Source: Monarcha castaneiventris obscurior
Lineage: Eukaryota; Chordata; Aves; Passeriformes; Monarchidae
Assembly (NCBI GenBank): GCA_026261815.1
Contig: JAMPIT010000575.1
Location: 40,215,501-40,279,500 of the forward strand
DNA: 64,000 nucleotides
Direction of reading: 5' to 3'
Shown here: piece by piece, positions 1 through 14,400 of the stretch
How positions within the stretch are numbered: position 1 is the stretch's first letter
Layout of the letters: each line of letters begins with the position of its first letter
The notes under the pieces: generated by a model
The model's database searches: none
What the model was told of the DNA's origin: nothing
Seen by the model: the letters and a program-made list of their open reading frames with translations, nothing else
Position numbers and translations under genes: made by a program

Positions 1-3000
1 GAAGGCAAACAAAGACATGTATTTTCATTTTCTGTGAGACAGGCAGAAAGCACTTTGACACCAATTTGGATTACACAGAGAAACTGGAATAAAAAACAGC
101 AATTCTCTGTATTCAATTAAATATAGAAAATTCATTTAAGGATGCCTAGAATCCTTCACTGTAGGAATAACATAAAATAGAACATTAATCCCCTAGCTTC
201 AGATTTTTTAACATATTTTTAAGAGGGGAGTTACTGTTAGTTTAGGAATTTCAGCAACTGATATTTGTTTAGGGGAGAAAGTCAAAATAAATGTGAACAC
301 AGTAAGGGATTTTTCCCCCAGTCCTGTAAGCTTTCTGATATGACAGAATATCTAAATGACAAGCTGTCTCTTCGGGTTCACAAAATTTGTCTGAATGTAT
401 AGTTAAGGGCTAGAAGACATAAAGTATCCTCAAGAAATATCAGCTTTAGTTTTAAAAGATTGAGTTTACATGTTCCCTGAAAAGAAATGAAGGACAGATT
501 TTTAAACCTTGAAGAAAGAAACATCTACACATTGGTACTTGCATCATCTGGTTCTGTGGCACTGTGGCATTTGAAGGTCAAATTGCAATGAAATCGCTGG
601 TTCTATTGGTCACAATTTCTTATAGGGCGACCAAAGATGAAAGCAGCTGCATTGTTCCATCTGTGACCTGTTGCAAATATGCTACTTACTAGTGGAGATA
701 TTGAAGGACATCTAGTCTCAAGTAAAAAGCAGTCATATTCCTCCTGATTTTCCCCTTCCACCTTGATGCAGACAAACGTTGATGTCTGTCACAAGGGAGA
801 GCATGTTCTTCCCTGCTTAGCACCTGACCGTCATTTCTACACATCATCTGAATGAAAACATATAGATCTATGTGCTGCACGTGTCATCCTTCCCTTAGGA
901 AATAATACATTCATGCCCCAGACAAGATTTATGGGACTGAAGAACCTACAGGAGACAGTAAAAAACCAGTATTTGTCCACTGCAGTTCTTTCAGAATTTA
1001 ATTACATAAGAATTGCAAAGGAATTGCAAATGTCCCCTTTTGCTCCTGTTTTTGTGATGTGACCAGTAAGAATAGGCATACCTTTTGGAAACATTACATG
1101 TTGTAATATAGGTGTAGGCAAATTTCTTTGCTGTAAGATAGAGTACAGAGAAAATGGTAATTATGTTAGTCCACTGTAGTGAAATGGCTTTTCAAATTTG
1201 CATTTATATGCTAAACATGAGATAATGAGTTGCACCTACAGCAGATGCCCTGCTCTTCCTTCATGAGGGAAATGTTCTACATTATTTGTTGTTCTGAGCT
1301 ACACTTGAAAATTTGTCTCATATCAGAAGACACACTAAGCTTGACCTTCCCTGCCCAGCTAAGCAATTCGAGTCCATATGTAAGCTAGAATTCACCTGTA
1401 GAACACATTTGGAAGAGTCTAATGAAAAGTTCTGGAATCCAATGCCACGTAAAAATATTCATATTGCAGAAGCAAATGACAAGGAACCCAGTTTCAGGAT
1501 CATCTGAATGACAACTCCTGAAAGGTTGTTTGGCTCCGTGCTTTCTGAATGACAAGTCATCATTCCACACTAAATATGTGTGACTACCACTTATGCACTG
1601 GAAGGGTACCAGAGATCTTCTCGGAATGCTTGCAAAAATTGTATGCATTTTCTTGTCATCAATATAATTGACTAGTGTAGACTCTCTGTGTGAAACAGCC
1701 TTGGAATATATTCCCAAATGCATGCATATGTATATCCTTGAACAGATCACATTTTGCTGTCTCTTATTTACACAAGAAAATACAAAACAAGGACACAGTA
1801 CGGTCTGTGAACCTTCCCTGAGACTTTTTAACCTGAGATACATTAAGGTGGATGCTCAGGATGAGGCTAGCTGAGAAATAGACACTTGCCTTTAACCAAG
1901 ATCTATTCAAAAATTTAAACTCTTTTTTTAAAAATTATTTTTCATGAAAGACTACATCCGTTAATTATTCTGGAAATTATATTTCACATTATGTAAGAAA
2001 AAGGCAGGACAGCAGCTATTTTATCAAAAAGCTACTGAGCAATCTGCTGGAGGTAAACAGAATTTTTATTGCCTTCATCAACAGTGTGTTGGATGTGGCT
2101 TCTCTACAGGCATTGTGCCATGAGCATTTATGCCATCAGAGCTCTACTGAAAGGCAGTGTCTAACAAGACTGACCAGTCATTTTATTTGGCTGCAAAATG
2201 CAAAATGCTTCAGGAAATCACGAGTCTTCTGGAGAAATTCACTGCAGTAATATAGGACAAAATGACACTTCAGAAAACTGTAAAGAAAATAAAACTAGAA
2301 TTTCATTTATTTTCCCAGCAATCCCAGTGACCTGGAATACAACCATTCTATAACTAGAAAACAATGGACCCCAATAAAGGAGGGGATAAACAAAAGTAAT
2401 GTCACACTAATGAAAAAAAATTGGCATAAATTGGTGTAGTTTATTGAAGGACTTAACCCTATAGATGTTGTATCAAAACTAATATTTTTTGAGGTAAAAT
2501 TTTTGAAAGAACTGATTTCTGTTCTCTGATGAGACATCACTGTATTACTTTAATATCCATTATCATATTATTTTACCTTGTGTCTATTTCTTTTGCCTTT
2601 GGCCTCTTGAATCTGCTATTTCAGTGGGGGTGTTTTTTATTATTTTTACAATAGTTATTTCCAAACTTTAGAACATTAGTTCATGCTGTCTCCCAGATGT
2701 TGTTATGGACCACATTGCATCTCTAGCCTCGAGCATTTAATTCAAATCCTCATAAAAGCACTAGGCTTCTATTGACCAGCAACACATTTTTGCAACAGCT
2801 CTTCATGACCCACTGAGGATTGTAGGACTGTTGGGCAGAAATCAGTGTTCACAGCTTTGCTTGACTAATGTATTAGGTATTTGTTAAACAGTTTGGGTAT
2901 TCCTTATCATAATGATTACATCATAGTCCCATTCACCTATTATTTCAAAGGGATAGAAATGCAGACTGGAGAATCAAAACCACTGTTTTCTAACAGAGCA

Positions 3001-6000
3001 GCCTGGAGAGTGTATTCATAGGAGAAAAGATTTAAAACTGCCTAACAAAATATTGGGAACTAAAACAACAATGCAGTGAAACCTGGTGTATCAAATAATA
3101 AGATAGTTAAGAGAAGTGATGAAACACAAATTACACCCTTTCACATACAATAGATTTAACATTATTTATTAATGACAGGCATGCATACCAAGCTGTTATT
3201 TGTGTAGTTTTGTTATAGACACTGAAATATATGAGTGAATTTCAATTTTCTAGGGTATGACAAAAAAACTTCTGATTAGATTGCAATTTAATAGAGTATG
3301 ACAATGGAAAAATACTTTGAGAATTGAAGATTAGCTTGTTTCTTCCATCACTTTCTCTTACATTAGAAATTAGTGTTATGAGAAAAAAATATCAATCCTT
3401 CCACTTTTAATTAGAAAACTTTTTTAACCTTTGTACATACATCCCATCATAGTATCTAATAAGTTTCTATTCAATACTAACTTAAGAGGACTAAGCACTC
3501 AACGTGGAAGAGTTTAAATAATGGTGTCATTTAAAAGGAAGGATTTAACAGGTAGAAATACTCAAGTTGCATTTGTGAGGATAAGGAGCAGGTTTATATG
3601 ATAAGCAATCATCTTTTCTGCTGTCTACTTAAAATCAATACCTACCCAAAGGCATTGCTTCTCTGACATTACAAGTGCTTCTAGAGAGGGAAATAGTTTC
3701 CTACACTCTTTATAAAGTCAAAGCAGTAAAGTAGATATATAACAAAGGCACTACCATTTCTTCCTTGTTATTTTGAAAGCCTTTTGTTTCCACTGTAACC
3801 AAAAGCAATAAACAGAAAATGCTGGCTGCTTTTGTGCATGCTGAGCAAAATCTCTGAGTCATCTAAAGATGGACATTTATTGCAACATTAAGGTAGTGCT
3901 AATTCTGTTATCCTCTTTTCTCCAGTTAGTATCTTCCCAAAGTGCAGTAGATTAGCTTTTCTAAGTATCAGCCAGGCTCAGCAAACTGAGCTGGAAGTTT
4001 TCTTTTATATGTACATTAATCACCAAACAGGTAGCCAGAAGATGGAGTCCCTCACATTGTAAAGCTCTTTTAAAAGTCAATGTAAAATCCTTTAATATAC
4101 ATAACATTTAGATTATTCTAACTGCAGAACAATGTGAAACACATTAGTTGTATATCCTAGTTGTTTTAAATTTAGAGGAATCATCTTTCTTCTCCAGGAA
4201 CAGTACCTTACAATACAATTAATGCCACAATAAGAAAAACTATGATATTAAGGGCTGAATTTATCTTTATTTGGAAATTATTTCAAAACTACTATACTGG
4301 TATCTTAATCTCCTATATACCTTTAAAAAAATGGTTATTTCACTGTTTTACTGATAAGAGTACAAAACTGCTTACTTACAAAGGTCCAACACAGTTAAAA
4401 AAATTATATTTGCCTTTTGTTACTTTTCTTACATGTATGAGAGGAATCCTTTACCATCTTCTACTTAGTTTTGTCAGGGCATGGTAGGCAAAATAACTCT
4501 ATTGAAAAAACAATCTGAAGATCAAGGAAATAATAAAGTGCCTCTAAATGCACTTTATTCATTCTCCTTTAATGTCAGACTGTCAACACCGTAGGCAGCT
4601 GCAACTGATCTAATTGTTTAGATTTCCTACTTAATCTGTTGCACTACTAGGATGCAATTCATTCATGTCAAGTTGACATCTAAAATAGGTCAAATGAATC
4701 AGGCCTTTGAAGTGTCTGTTTCTTTGCATTGCCTTGAAAGGAAGACAAGGATAACTGGCTCAGATGTAGCTATAAGGCAACTGTGCTTTTGTGATAAAGT
4801 GTTAGAAGTAAACAATTCGTTACAAGAAAAAAGTTGAGCTCAAATAATAGGGATAATAATTTTTTGTTTCATTATATTCAAAATAATTTGTGTAAAAAAC
4901 AATTTTTAAAAAGGTTTTTTTAGGATTAATACCATATTGCTACCTTTAAGTATAATCACACATGAGCCTCCTCAATTACTAGTCACCATTACTTAGTCAC
5001 TATAACATTCATTTTAGGTTTGCTTACATTCTATTCAAATTTTGTAGACCATAGATATTTATGATATGACTATCTGAATCAGTAAGTCTAAATACTCTAA
5101 TATGATATTTTTACTTGCAGTGAGCTTAATTGCAGTTAATTTTAATCTAAAATCTATGCTTGTATTGTTAATTGAAACATATACTATCTAGTAGTAATTG
5201 ACTTGGATAAAATTAATATGTACTACGACTGAGATTATTACTGTCAATAATTTGCAATTGCGCAGGTAAAAATCACGTTCATGTCTTCAGAGTGTGAAAC
5301 GTACAGTGGGTTACAATGAATTAAACAAAATAGTTTATATTAATAAATATTAAACATTGATAGCATGGATGCAATTCTCCCCAGGTATTTAGGTACCATC
5401 TCCTTAAATGTCACTCCTTCAAAAGAGATTTCATCAATCATCATTAAACTGATAAATTTGCAATAATCTGGTACCATTTTCCTGTGCTGCCCACACATCA
5501 CTAAAAAGCCTTCACATTTTTATTATTCTTTATTTTTTTAAAGCGTATGTCTTAGTTTCCTATTACTTTTCATGTAAACAGTTTATGCATAAAATTTATG
5601 CTAGAAATTATATTCCACTGTATGGAAACCTTTAGGCACATATTTAAATCAGTTAAGTATACCAGCTGAGTCCAAGGTAACAATTTCTAGGAGTGAACTC
5701 CGACAAATGTATTAAGCTTATTTGTAGAATCAGTTAAATTTACTAGGAGATCGATTCAGAAGCTCAAATATTTTCTTTTAAGATAAAGAAACTATAGAAA
5801 ACGCTCTTTCTTTTCGTCATCTTTAACTCCATGACAATTATTTTTTTTAGGTTTAGGCATTTATCACTGTAAGATGTTTTCTGTAATGTAAATTAATCTC
5901 ATAACTTTTCTCTAAAACCTTTCAGATTTATCAACCTCTTTTTACAAGGATGGCATCAGAAAAACATATCATACTTTTGTGACAAAGAAGTTTTCAAAGG

Positions 6001-7678
6001 CTCTGATTTTCAGACAGCAAAATCCCAGCACTTTTTGCTAAAAACAACTACAGTTCTCACTGAAGTTGGGGAAAACAAACTGCTTTTATAACAAATAATG
6101 TTAACTTATCTAGAAGCTGACAGGTATGAGTAAGATTTTACTCCTGAAATATTTCAGACACACACAGACAAAATTTCACCTATTATTTTTTCATTAGCAA
6201 AGGTCTTCTGCTGTATTAGGTCCTTTGTAAATTAGTACTACGATCAGGAACAATTCTTTCAGTACATCTGAAGTTACAGATCTATTTGTTCTAAGCTATT
6301 CAATGATCATCTGCCAAAACTGCTGCAAAAACTGTTGATCTGTAACTACTTAAACCCTGGATTTTGTTTCCCTGATTTTCCTTTTGATATTCATTACTAT
6401 CCAATTCATTCCTTACATAAATTAATAATATTAAATCTGGAGATTCACCTTTATAGTCTTCATTTCACAGTCTCTAATTATTTGGTCTACTTCAGTATAA
6501 AATCCAGAGAGTATTTTTTCAACACATTGCCTCGTTTCTTTTCCTGAATTAAATTTTTGCTTCCTTTATACAATCTATTCAGTACAGAGGCTTGGATTAT
6601 TTTCTTGATGGTAAAAACATATTATGTATTAACTCTGTTCTACAAAAACACATCATCTATTTAAAATGGCCAGACCTTTTTAACAATTTCCCCCCATATC
6701 CTCTTTTATGTCTGACTCTCTCTGAATACCTGTAATAACTCCTTGATGGTGCCTTCCTACTAGGCCAGTACTACAGGTCTGATTACTCTAACAGAAGTTT
6801 GCCTGTTCCATGGAGAATTAATGTATTCAGGGTTCAAATCTTCTCCAGCCTGATTTTTTTTTTTTAACCTCTCAGTGGTTAATTTTACGCACACTACTCA
6901 ATAGCTGTACCATGGAGACCAGTGCTTCCGTGTGGCAAAGCTTTGTCTAAATATAGGGCTGTGACTATGGTCAATCACAGCTTTAAGTCTTACAAATGTT
7001 GAGCAATTCATTATTATTAATGTAGGAGGAAGTAGGGCTCCTTGGTAGGATGCCCAGACCTGTCCTGTTTGCAAGGTCAGTTGGCTTCTCTGAAAATATC
7101 TGTCCAGGATTTGGGGGGTTTTTTAAAGGACTCTATGTTGCTGTGGTTAGGAATGGCTGCAGGGTTAGACAGTGTGGTCTAGCATTTGATACTTTCTTGT
7201 AAATTGTGTTGTCAGCAGTCTGTATGGGAAGCTGTCCTGCCATTCTTCCCCACTGCATTAGTAATACCACCAAATTACCCATAACTTCAAAACCAACAGC
7301 CTTCACAGCTTTGCTTGCATTTAATTTCAGTATCAAAAGTCATTAAAAAAAAGGTTACAGCTGGGACATATTTGGCAGCAATTTTCTTTGCCCTAGGAAG
7401 GTCAGTAAAAATGATAAGCAATTATTAGGTTGCATAAAGAAATCAATCCATATTGTGGAGCACCTAACCGACATATTTCAGGAAACATATTTTACTTTTA
7501 TTTCTATTGATTGGTGGGTGATAATATATAATTGTGACAAATGACAAAGGAGTTTAAAAGATCAGATCAACTGCTGAGGGATTGCTGCCTGATGCATATT
7601 CCTGAAGCAAAGACTGTGATCACATCTTTGTGCACCTTGTCTCTACATGGCAGTCTGCATAATACTACTGATGGAAAG
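1..7678. other. CNTN5 intron sequence, no gene seen
   Basis: AT-rich non-coding DNA upstream of the first visible contactin exon. Short open frames occur here, the longest about 150 codons on the - strand near 1385-1843, but none shows a recognisable domain, and their composition is that of the surrounding DNA. I looked by eye for the preceding contactin exon, which should end one base into a codon, and did not find it. No transposon boundary could be placed with confidence. Confidence 0.6.
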
Positions 7679-7875
7679 AGAGGAGAGGAGAGGAGAGGAG
7701 AGGAGAGGAGAGGAGAGGAGAGGAGAGGAGAGGAGAGGAGAGGAGAGGAGAGGAGAGGAGAGGAGAGGAGAGGAGAGGAAAAGAGAGGAGAGGAGAGGAG
7801 AGGAGAGGAGAGGAGAGGAGAGGAGAGGAGAGGAGAGGAGAGGAGAGGAGAGGAGAGGAGAGGAGAGGAGAGGAG
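7679..7875 (+). repeat. (AGAGG)n pentanucleotide microsatellite, about 39 copies
   Basis: An uninterrupted purine-only strand made of AGAGG units, broken once by an A-rich variant near 7778-7785. The array reads open in several frames on both strands only because the unit lacks stops, so those frames are not genes. Homopurine mirror-symmetric tracts of this kind can form triplex (H-DNA) structures and are usually length-polymorphic; that is general knowledge, not shown here. Confidence 0.97.
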
Positions 7876-10800
7876 AAATGCTTCATACTATGCAAGCTCT
7901 CTGACACTTGTATGTGCAGAATTAGAAAATAAGTGACATAGGGAAATAACATTAGAATACAAAGACAGAGATGGGAGAAGTAAATGCCTTTTAGAAAGCA
8001 TTTGATACTTCTTTAACCAAGACTTAACGAAATTATGAAACCTTCTAAGAAAGTTTAACTTTTCTGATAAAAAAAATTAATAAATACTGTGTCTTTCATT
8101 TGCAACATCAGATCATTAAAGGAACGTTTAGACCACCTTCACAGGGCTATAAATTGATGTGTTCCAGATTACCAACTGAAAAGATCAAAGTACATAGATG
8201 GTAATTTATAGTTGCTCAGCTGACTAATGACAATTTATTTATCTTTGATGACTCTTACTTGTTCAATTACATGCTCATATCCTAAACTGTGATTTGCAGT
8301 GACTAATATCACCTTGATATTAAGCAGAATACATGCTCCAATACAAACTGCCTTATCAAAAACATTACCTAACATCATATGTAACAACAAGCTGCTACCC
8401 AGGCAACACTCTACGTTTGTAAGGCCTTCATTTCCAGTTGAGCTATTCAGCGAAGACCAAGGTCTTCCAGATTTACTCCTTGGATGTGTCCAAACACTCA
8501 GTTATCTTGTCACAATTGACTTGTAGGTCATGCTGGGCACTGCAACTCTTAGAGAAAATCAAATAAATAATTTCTGGGGGATAATGACCTTCTTCTTTTC
8601 TTCATGACAGAGCAGAAGTGAAGTATGGAGGCATTTATACACATTAGTCTAGTGAAAAGTCAGCACAGCAAAATGACCTGTCTAGAGTGGAGTCAGAATT
8701 TGATGTCATATCTCATGGAAATAGTGTCTGCATGCCTGCAGCTGTTAGTGAAACCTGAACAATTGTGCCATTCCCCAAACCTTAGATCTGAACAGTGGTT
8801 CTCAGATATTTGTCCTAGTTCAGTAATACAGTGACATTCTGAAACAAAACTTCCACTTATGCAAAATATGAAGGAGCGGGGAAAAAAAAGAATAACCACT
8901 GAAACATTATAAAACATCTTCCATGTTATCTTCATAACAGGGACTCTGGGAGATCAGGCTTTTCTTTTATTTCCTGCAGATTCTTTGTATCACTCCAGCA
9001 AGATAGTCTCAAATGCAGACACTGTGGAAGTTGTAAAATTTTTAATTTAGATGAGCTTAGTGCCATCACTTCTGAACTTTTGAAAGCTTACTTCCTTTGC
9101 CACCTTCCCCTCATGAGAAGAATTTAATTTCTTAGCTCTTTTATACCTTTGCTTCCAATGAATTCCAGCTTTGAGAAGGTTGGATTTGGAACTTAAGAGA
9201 TGTAAGAAAAAGAATCTTTGAGACTAAAGGTTTTCAGTATATTTCTGAATAAGTGGAAGTGAAGCCATTATGTTATTTTAGGACTAGAACTCATGAACTA
9301 AAAGTATTAAATACATATAAGAAATGTTTTAGTATACTTTCTAGTATGAATTTGTTCAATGAAATACAGAAGATGTTATCCTTAATGGCTTGTTCACCCA
9401 GAGGGTTCTAAGAAAAGGTTTTTCTGTGTACAACTCTTACAGCCTCCTGTGAATTGTGCCACCTATACAGGAATTTTTCAATAAACTGTATGGAGATTAG
9501 TCACTGCCCATTTCATATCACATCATATGATAAGAAACTATACTGTGATAATAATTCTGGGTTTAATCTCCCAAAATCCTAACTGGCTATGATCTTTAGT
9601 CACTAATTAAAAGAAGGAAAAGTCACATCCAGTTGAAGAAACTCACAACAAAATGAAAGGTTATTTGCAATATATCCTTGAATGTTTGGAATTAATTTAA
9701 TTGAAAAAAGTGACTAAAAGAGCAATCAACAAAAAGGGAAGGAGGACTTATAAGTAGAAAGAAAAACAAATTAAGTAGGATTATCAGTATCACATATACA
9801 GGATTTATACATGTTAGTACACCACTCAGTGCCAGGAAGTTCTGTGGGAAAGGTTGCAAACACAAATATGTGCAGATGCTGACAATATTATGTTAAAAAT
9901 GTGTTTACAAAAAAACCCAAACCATTGTATATATTACTCAAGTGAAAAAATCTATTTGCTCAGAAGTTCTGGAAGCAGTACAATTTATTGGCCCACTTTG
10001 GTGGTTAAATGTTGGCATCTGTAATTGAAAATCTTTCACTTGCTGCTTAAGATTGGTTGCTTATTTGTTTGGGTTTAATTGTTGCTTTTAAATGACAGAA
10101 TGAAAGGGTGAAAAATGCTTAACTATAATATTTCCACTTGGTTCTGTGTTTTGCCTGGAAATTGCAGTATGCAGACATGAAAGACAGCTGAGAAGCACAC
10201 TGAAATAATTCTTGTGAGAAGAGATGAAATCTGACAGATACAGAATGATTGTTACTAATTAATCACAACCATCAACAACTGTAACCACAAACATCCTAGT
10301 TATTGTGCAATTAACATGCCAAGTTGAATCATATAGCAGCTCTATAGTTTTCAACATAATCTTGTTATTTTATTCTGTATGTAAATATTTCTTCTAATTC
10401 ACTTTGGTCCAGTACTTCAGGATTTATGAATGCAGAAATCCTACTGAATTTTAGGGGGATTTTGCTACCTATGAATTCACTTTCTTCTTCAAGGCTCTGG
10501 AGAGAACTAAACTTTATTGATGATACTGATGATATTAATTGATGTTATTGAAACTAGATGTAAGACAATGAAAAATTCTTCAAAGCTCTGAATTTCCTTA
10601 ACCTTCCTGGGGTACCCTTCCATGAAAGATTAAATTGTAGAATAAATTAGTAATTAGACAAGATGAACTGGCGGAAGAAGTATATCAATTCATAATTCAT
10701 ATAAATCTGTGTAGGATCACAAGTAGTGAATATTTTAATTGAAATGTAGTATTCCCTTTTAAAAATTATGGCATGGAAAATCTTGAAATAGTCTTTTTTT

Positions 10801-10900
10801 TGTCTTTTATAAAAAGTTTAAGTTTCCTAATTTATAGTAATGAATAAATATAAATCACCTAATTTGGGAAGGAAATTAAAAAAAAATATACTAGATTTTA
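7876..10900. other. CNTN5 intron sequence, nothing recognised
   Basis: AT-rich intronic DNA between the purine microsatellite and the older solo LTR. I see no exon, RNA gene or transposon whose identity I can support. Confidence 0.55.
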
Positions 10901-11440
10901 TGCAAGTCTCTATAAATTAATTTAGGAAATAATTATATATAAAAATAATTAAATTAAAGTAAAATATAAGAATAAGAACAATAGTATTTATAATACTAAC
11001 AACAGTAGTAGTAATTGTAATTAAAAAGGAGAAAACAGAAAGACAGAGGAAAATAAAACCCAGGAGAAGCAAGTGATGCACAGTGCAGTTGCTCGTCACC
11101 CACTGACTGATGCCCAGCCTGCCCCCAGCAGCCATCGGTGCCTCCCGGCAACTGCCCTCAGTTCATACTCTGAGCATGATGCTCCGTGGTGTGGAATATC
11201 CCTCTGGCCAGTTCAGGTCAGCTGTCCTGGCCGTGCTTCCTCCCAGCTTCTTGTGCCCCTGCTCACCAGTGGATCATGAAGCACGGCAAAGTCCTTGATT
11301 TTGGATAATCACTGCTCAGTAACAACCAGCACATCAATGTTTTGTCAACATTATTTACATAAATCCAAAACACAGCACTGAATTGGCAACTAAGAAGAAA
11401 ATTAACTCTGTTGCAGACAAAAACAGGACACTAGGTTAGC
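10901..11440 (-). mobile_element. Old avian ERV solo LTR (TguLTR5-like)
   Basis: On the - strand the order of sequence blocks matches a widespread songbird LTR that I know as TguLTR5-like. First comes a GAGTTAATTTTCTTC-type start near 11405. Next is a segment reading TGCTGTGTTTTGGATTTA, then AGGACAGCTGACC with CTGGCCAGAGGGATATTCC near 11190-11240, then a decayed TATA region, GGGCATCAGTCAGTGGGTGACGAGCAA near 11090-11120 (described here in parts), and an AT-rich 3' tail. No gag, pol or env is adjacent, so it is a solo LTR. Both ends are approximate and I found no convincing target-site duplication, which fits an old copy. The family name is from memory; that it is an LTR of this type is more certain than the name. 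Confidence 0.75.
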
Positions 11441-14400
11441 TAATTATTGCTCAAATAAATTGTATTATGGTAGAATATATTGGCCACTTTTATGGATTCA
11501 TGACTTCACTGTGATGGGAAATGCAGAAAGTACAAAAAAATGTTCTGTACTAACAAGATAAAAGAGCTAGACATAGAGAACTATGACAGAGAATCAGCAG
11601 TAGACAAGGTATTTTTAAATTGTTATAATTTATTAAAATTATATTAAAAAATATATCATTAAGGACCATGTTCCTTTATTTGACTATTTATCTGCATTTC
11701 ATAATGAAAATTAGTTCAGGGCTAATGAATCAATAGTGTATACATTATATTTCAAATTCTGAAAGATTTTAATTCTAACTATAAGTACAGTATCTTGTGT
11801 TTCCTTTCTCTGTTTTTTACATATTCAAGGAGGAGTCTTTAAGCATTCTCCTGAGCTCCTTGTCACCTTTTGTTGACACCCTCTGAAAACATCTGTATAT
11901 CGACCTCCTTTCCTTACAACTCCTCAATGACTCTGCAGGTGTATAGAGATAGAGGGTTGCTGTCATGGAGGCTTGAACTATATCATTGTTTCTCTATGGT
12001 CTCTTTATTTCTGTTTTTGCATAGTAACCTCTTTGAGAAAAAAAAAAGTGACCTTTTTCACATCATGTCAGTCTGATGATCCATGAAGGATTAAAAACCT
12101 TTCTGGTAATAAATAATAACAGCAGCAATGATAATAAGCATGATACATTCTAAAGTGTTTGGATCTTGCCCTTATTGTGTCCACCTAAAAGTCATATGGT
12201 AATGTGGTTTTTGATGGTCCAAGATGTATGCTTTTCCCATTATCAATGGTGAGATTATGTTTCTGTCATAGTAGAAATCTTTTTTTCTGAGTTTCCTTTC
12301 ACACTATTTCTAGTAAATGATTTCAGTATTAAAAGTTACTCTTAGGTCAAATGAGTGACTCTAATAATACAACTCTGTCTACTTAATCTGGTATTACAAG
12401 AAAATAGGTGTATGGTATTACTAGAAAACAAATCTATGTCAATATAAAATAATCTATTAGTTTCCTTGGACATTTGGGTATTCTGTGAGTATGGTATTTA
12501 ATTCATCCAATGTAAAAGTTCCCTATACAATCAGATGTGATATCTTTTCAATACCCACCTTTCATTCTTCTATAGCTTGTGTTTGTGGGCTATTAAACAG
12601 AACATTTATATTTTCCATTGTTTAGAGTGTACAGTCAAACCATGTTTTTGATTTAGATTATAATGGGATTTTGAAAAACATGTTTTAATGGAATTCTTTT
12701 CCCTGTAAATCTTACCTTTTTTAAAGAGCTACAATTCCTGCTCAAGGTCTATTTCTTAGTCCTGTCTTTCAAATCCAAGGAGAGGAAGGCTACCCTCTCT
12801 TAGTGACAATGCAATAAATAAGTTTGTCCTTGGCCTGACAGAAGAATCTTACCTTGTATAGAGCTATTTTTACCTTATTGGAAAGAATATTGCCTCCTTT
12901 ATACTTGTCTTTAGGTACCTCCAGGATACGTCTTTAAACATTTTAATACATATCATATTATGTCCATTTTAAACTCCATAATAAATTTGCATATAAAATA
13001 GTTTAAACTTACAGAACTGAGCTGGCAGAGGACATTGTTCTGCACCAATCTAGTTTCTACTTTAAAGCTAAATTGACTGGTTTAAATCACTGATAATGAT
13101 GTACAGAGACTTCTACAGCTTCCATGCTAGGTTACCAAGCAGTAATTGCCTACACTAAAAACAAGATCTGTTTTTCATCTTTAATTTGGTCCTAATTTCA
13201 TATCAGTTATCCATAGACTGTTGTCTGGGTCATGAAAATCTTCCCCTTCCCTGTTGCCCCCATTAGCTGCAGCAAACTGATGAACACAGTGAATGAATGA
13301 TCCCTCCTGCACATACCTGAAATGCAAACTGCAGTGAAGGTGAATTGGAAGGCCAGTAAGTGAGAAAAACTGCTTCAACTTTTGTACAAGTCCTTCTGTC
13401 AGTGGCAGAACCTTTCCCCTTTTATTTAGATGTTTATTTTGTTGCTAGACCTGCAGAGGTTTTTTGGTTTCATCAACTGCCTTGAGATTTTTTTCTTATT
13501 ATTTATTTCCCTTTACTCCTTATGCTTTCTGCAGAAGTGTTTCCTTTTATGTTGAGTCTTATTTAAACTGATACTCTTGTGGTGGTAAATGTTGCTCTTC
13601 CACAATGCATATCATATACAGGCATGTGTGCTGAAGGACAATCATTATTTAGCTCATTTCCAAAGAATGGGAATAACCAGAGACAGCTGCACTACCTTGC
13701 AGCTGCTTTGGATCAGATATCTTAATGTTTTTTCCGAGTTTATAACTTCTCTCAAAGATCAAATACTGCACTGAGCTAATGTAAACACACTTGCAGTGTG
13801 AGTGGGACGTCCAGAAAGCACTGCACCAAAGCCATTGGATTTAATGTCTGACATCTTCAGGAGCTCTGGAATTTCCCTACTATCTCCCTTTCACAGCAGA
13901 GACCATTCCTGTGTCACAGGTTGTACATTAGTGATGCTATATAAGATGTTTTAATTGAATAATTTCTTGGCAGTAAAGGAAATTGTGTTACACCTGCCAC
14001 ATGCACTCCATCTAAATGTACTTTGTATGTCTTGCATATATACTGTTAATAGTTACATTATATATGGTGGCTGGCAGTAAACTACATTTTTTCAAAGTGG
14101 TCAAGGCTGCTTCTTGTGTTAAAAAGTATGGGAGTTGTGTTGCTAAACCCCAGGACCTGCTTTGAAAATAACATAATAGGTGTTATCATCTTTGCCACTA
14201 GCACTGAGGTGAGAGTAAATTAATCTTTCAGGGAAAAGATGAACACCTATGGAGCACAAGTAGGGTTTTTCTTATCAATCACCTATAAACATCATAACAA
14301 AATGAAGGACAGACTCACTCTGTGTGGGACATTCAGACATGCCATACATTACAGGTTTATACTGCAGCAAGAACACTGAACCAGTCCGGTGCTGCTGTGT

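Noticed and set aside
1385..1843. Open frame of about 150 codons on the - strand
   Set aside because: No recognisable domain, ordinary intron composition, an overlapping open frame on the other strand, and no splice or promoter context; likely chance.
7541..7936. Open frames with Arg/Glu/Gly repeats (+) and Leu/Ser repeats (-)
   Set aside because: They are produced by the AGAGG microsatellite, which has no stop in several frames.
11073..11298. Overlapping Pro/Ser-rich open frames on the + strand and a hydrophobic one on the -
   Set aside because: They lie within the solo LTR; the pattern is explained by GC-rich LTR sequence and its AT-rich tail.
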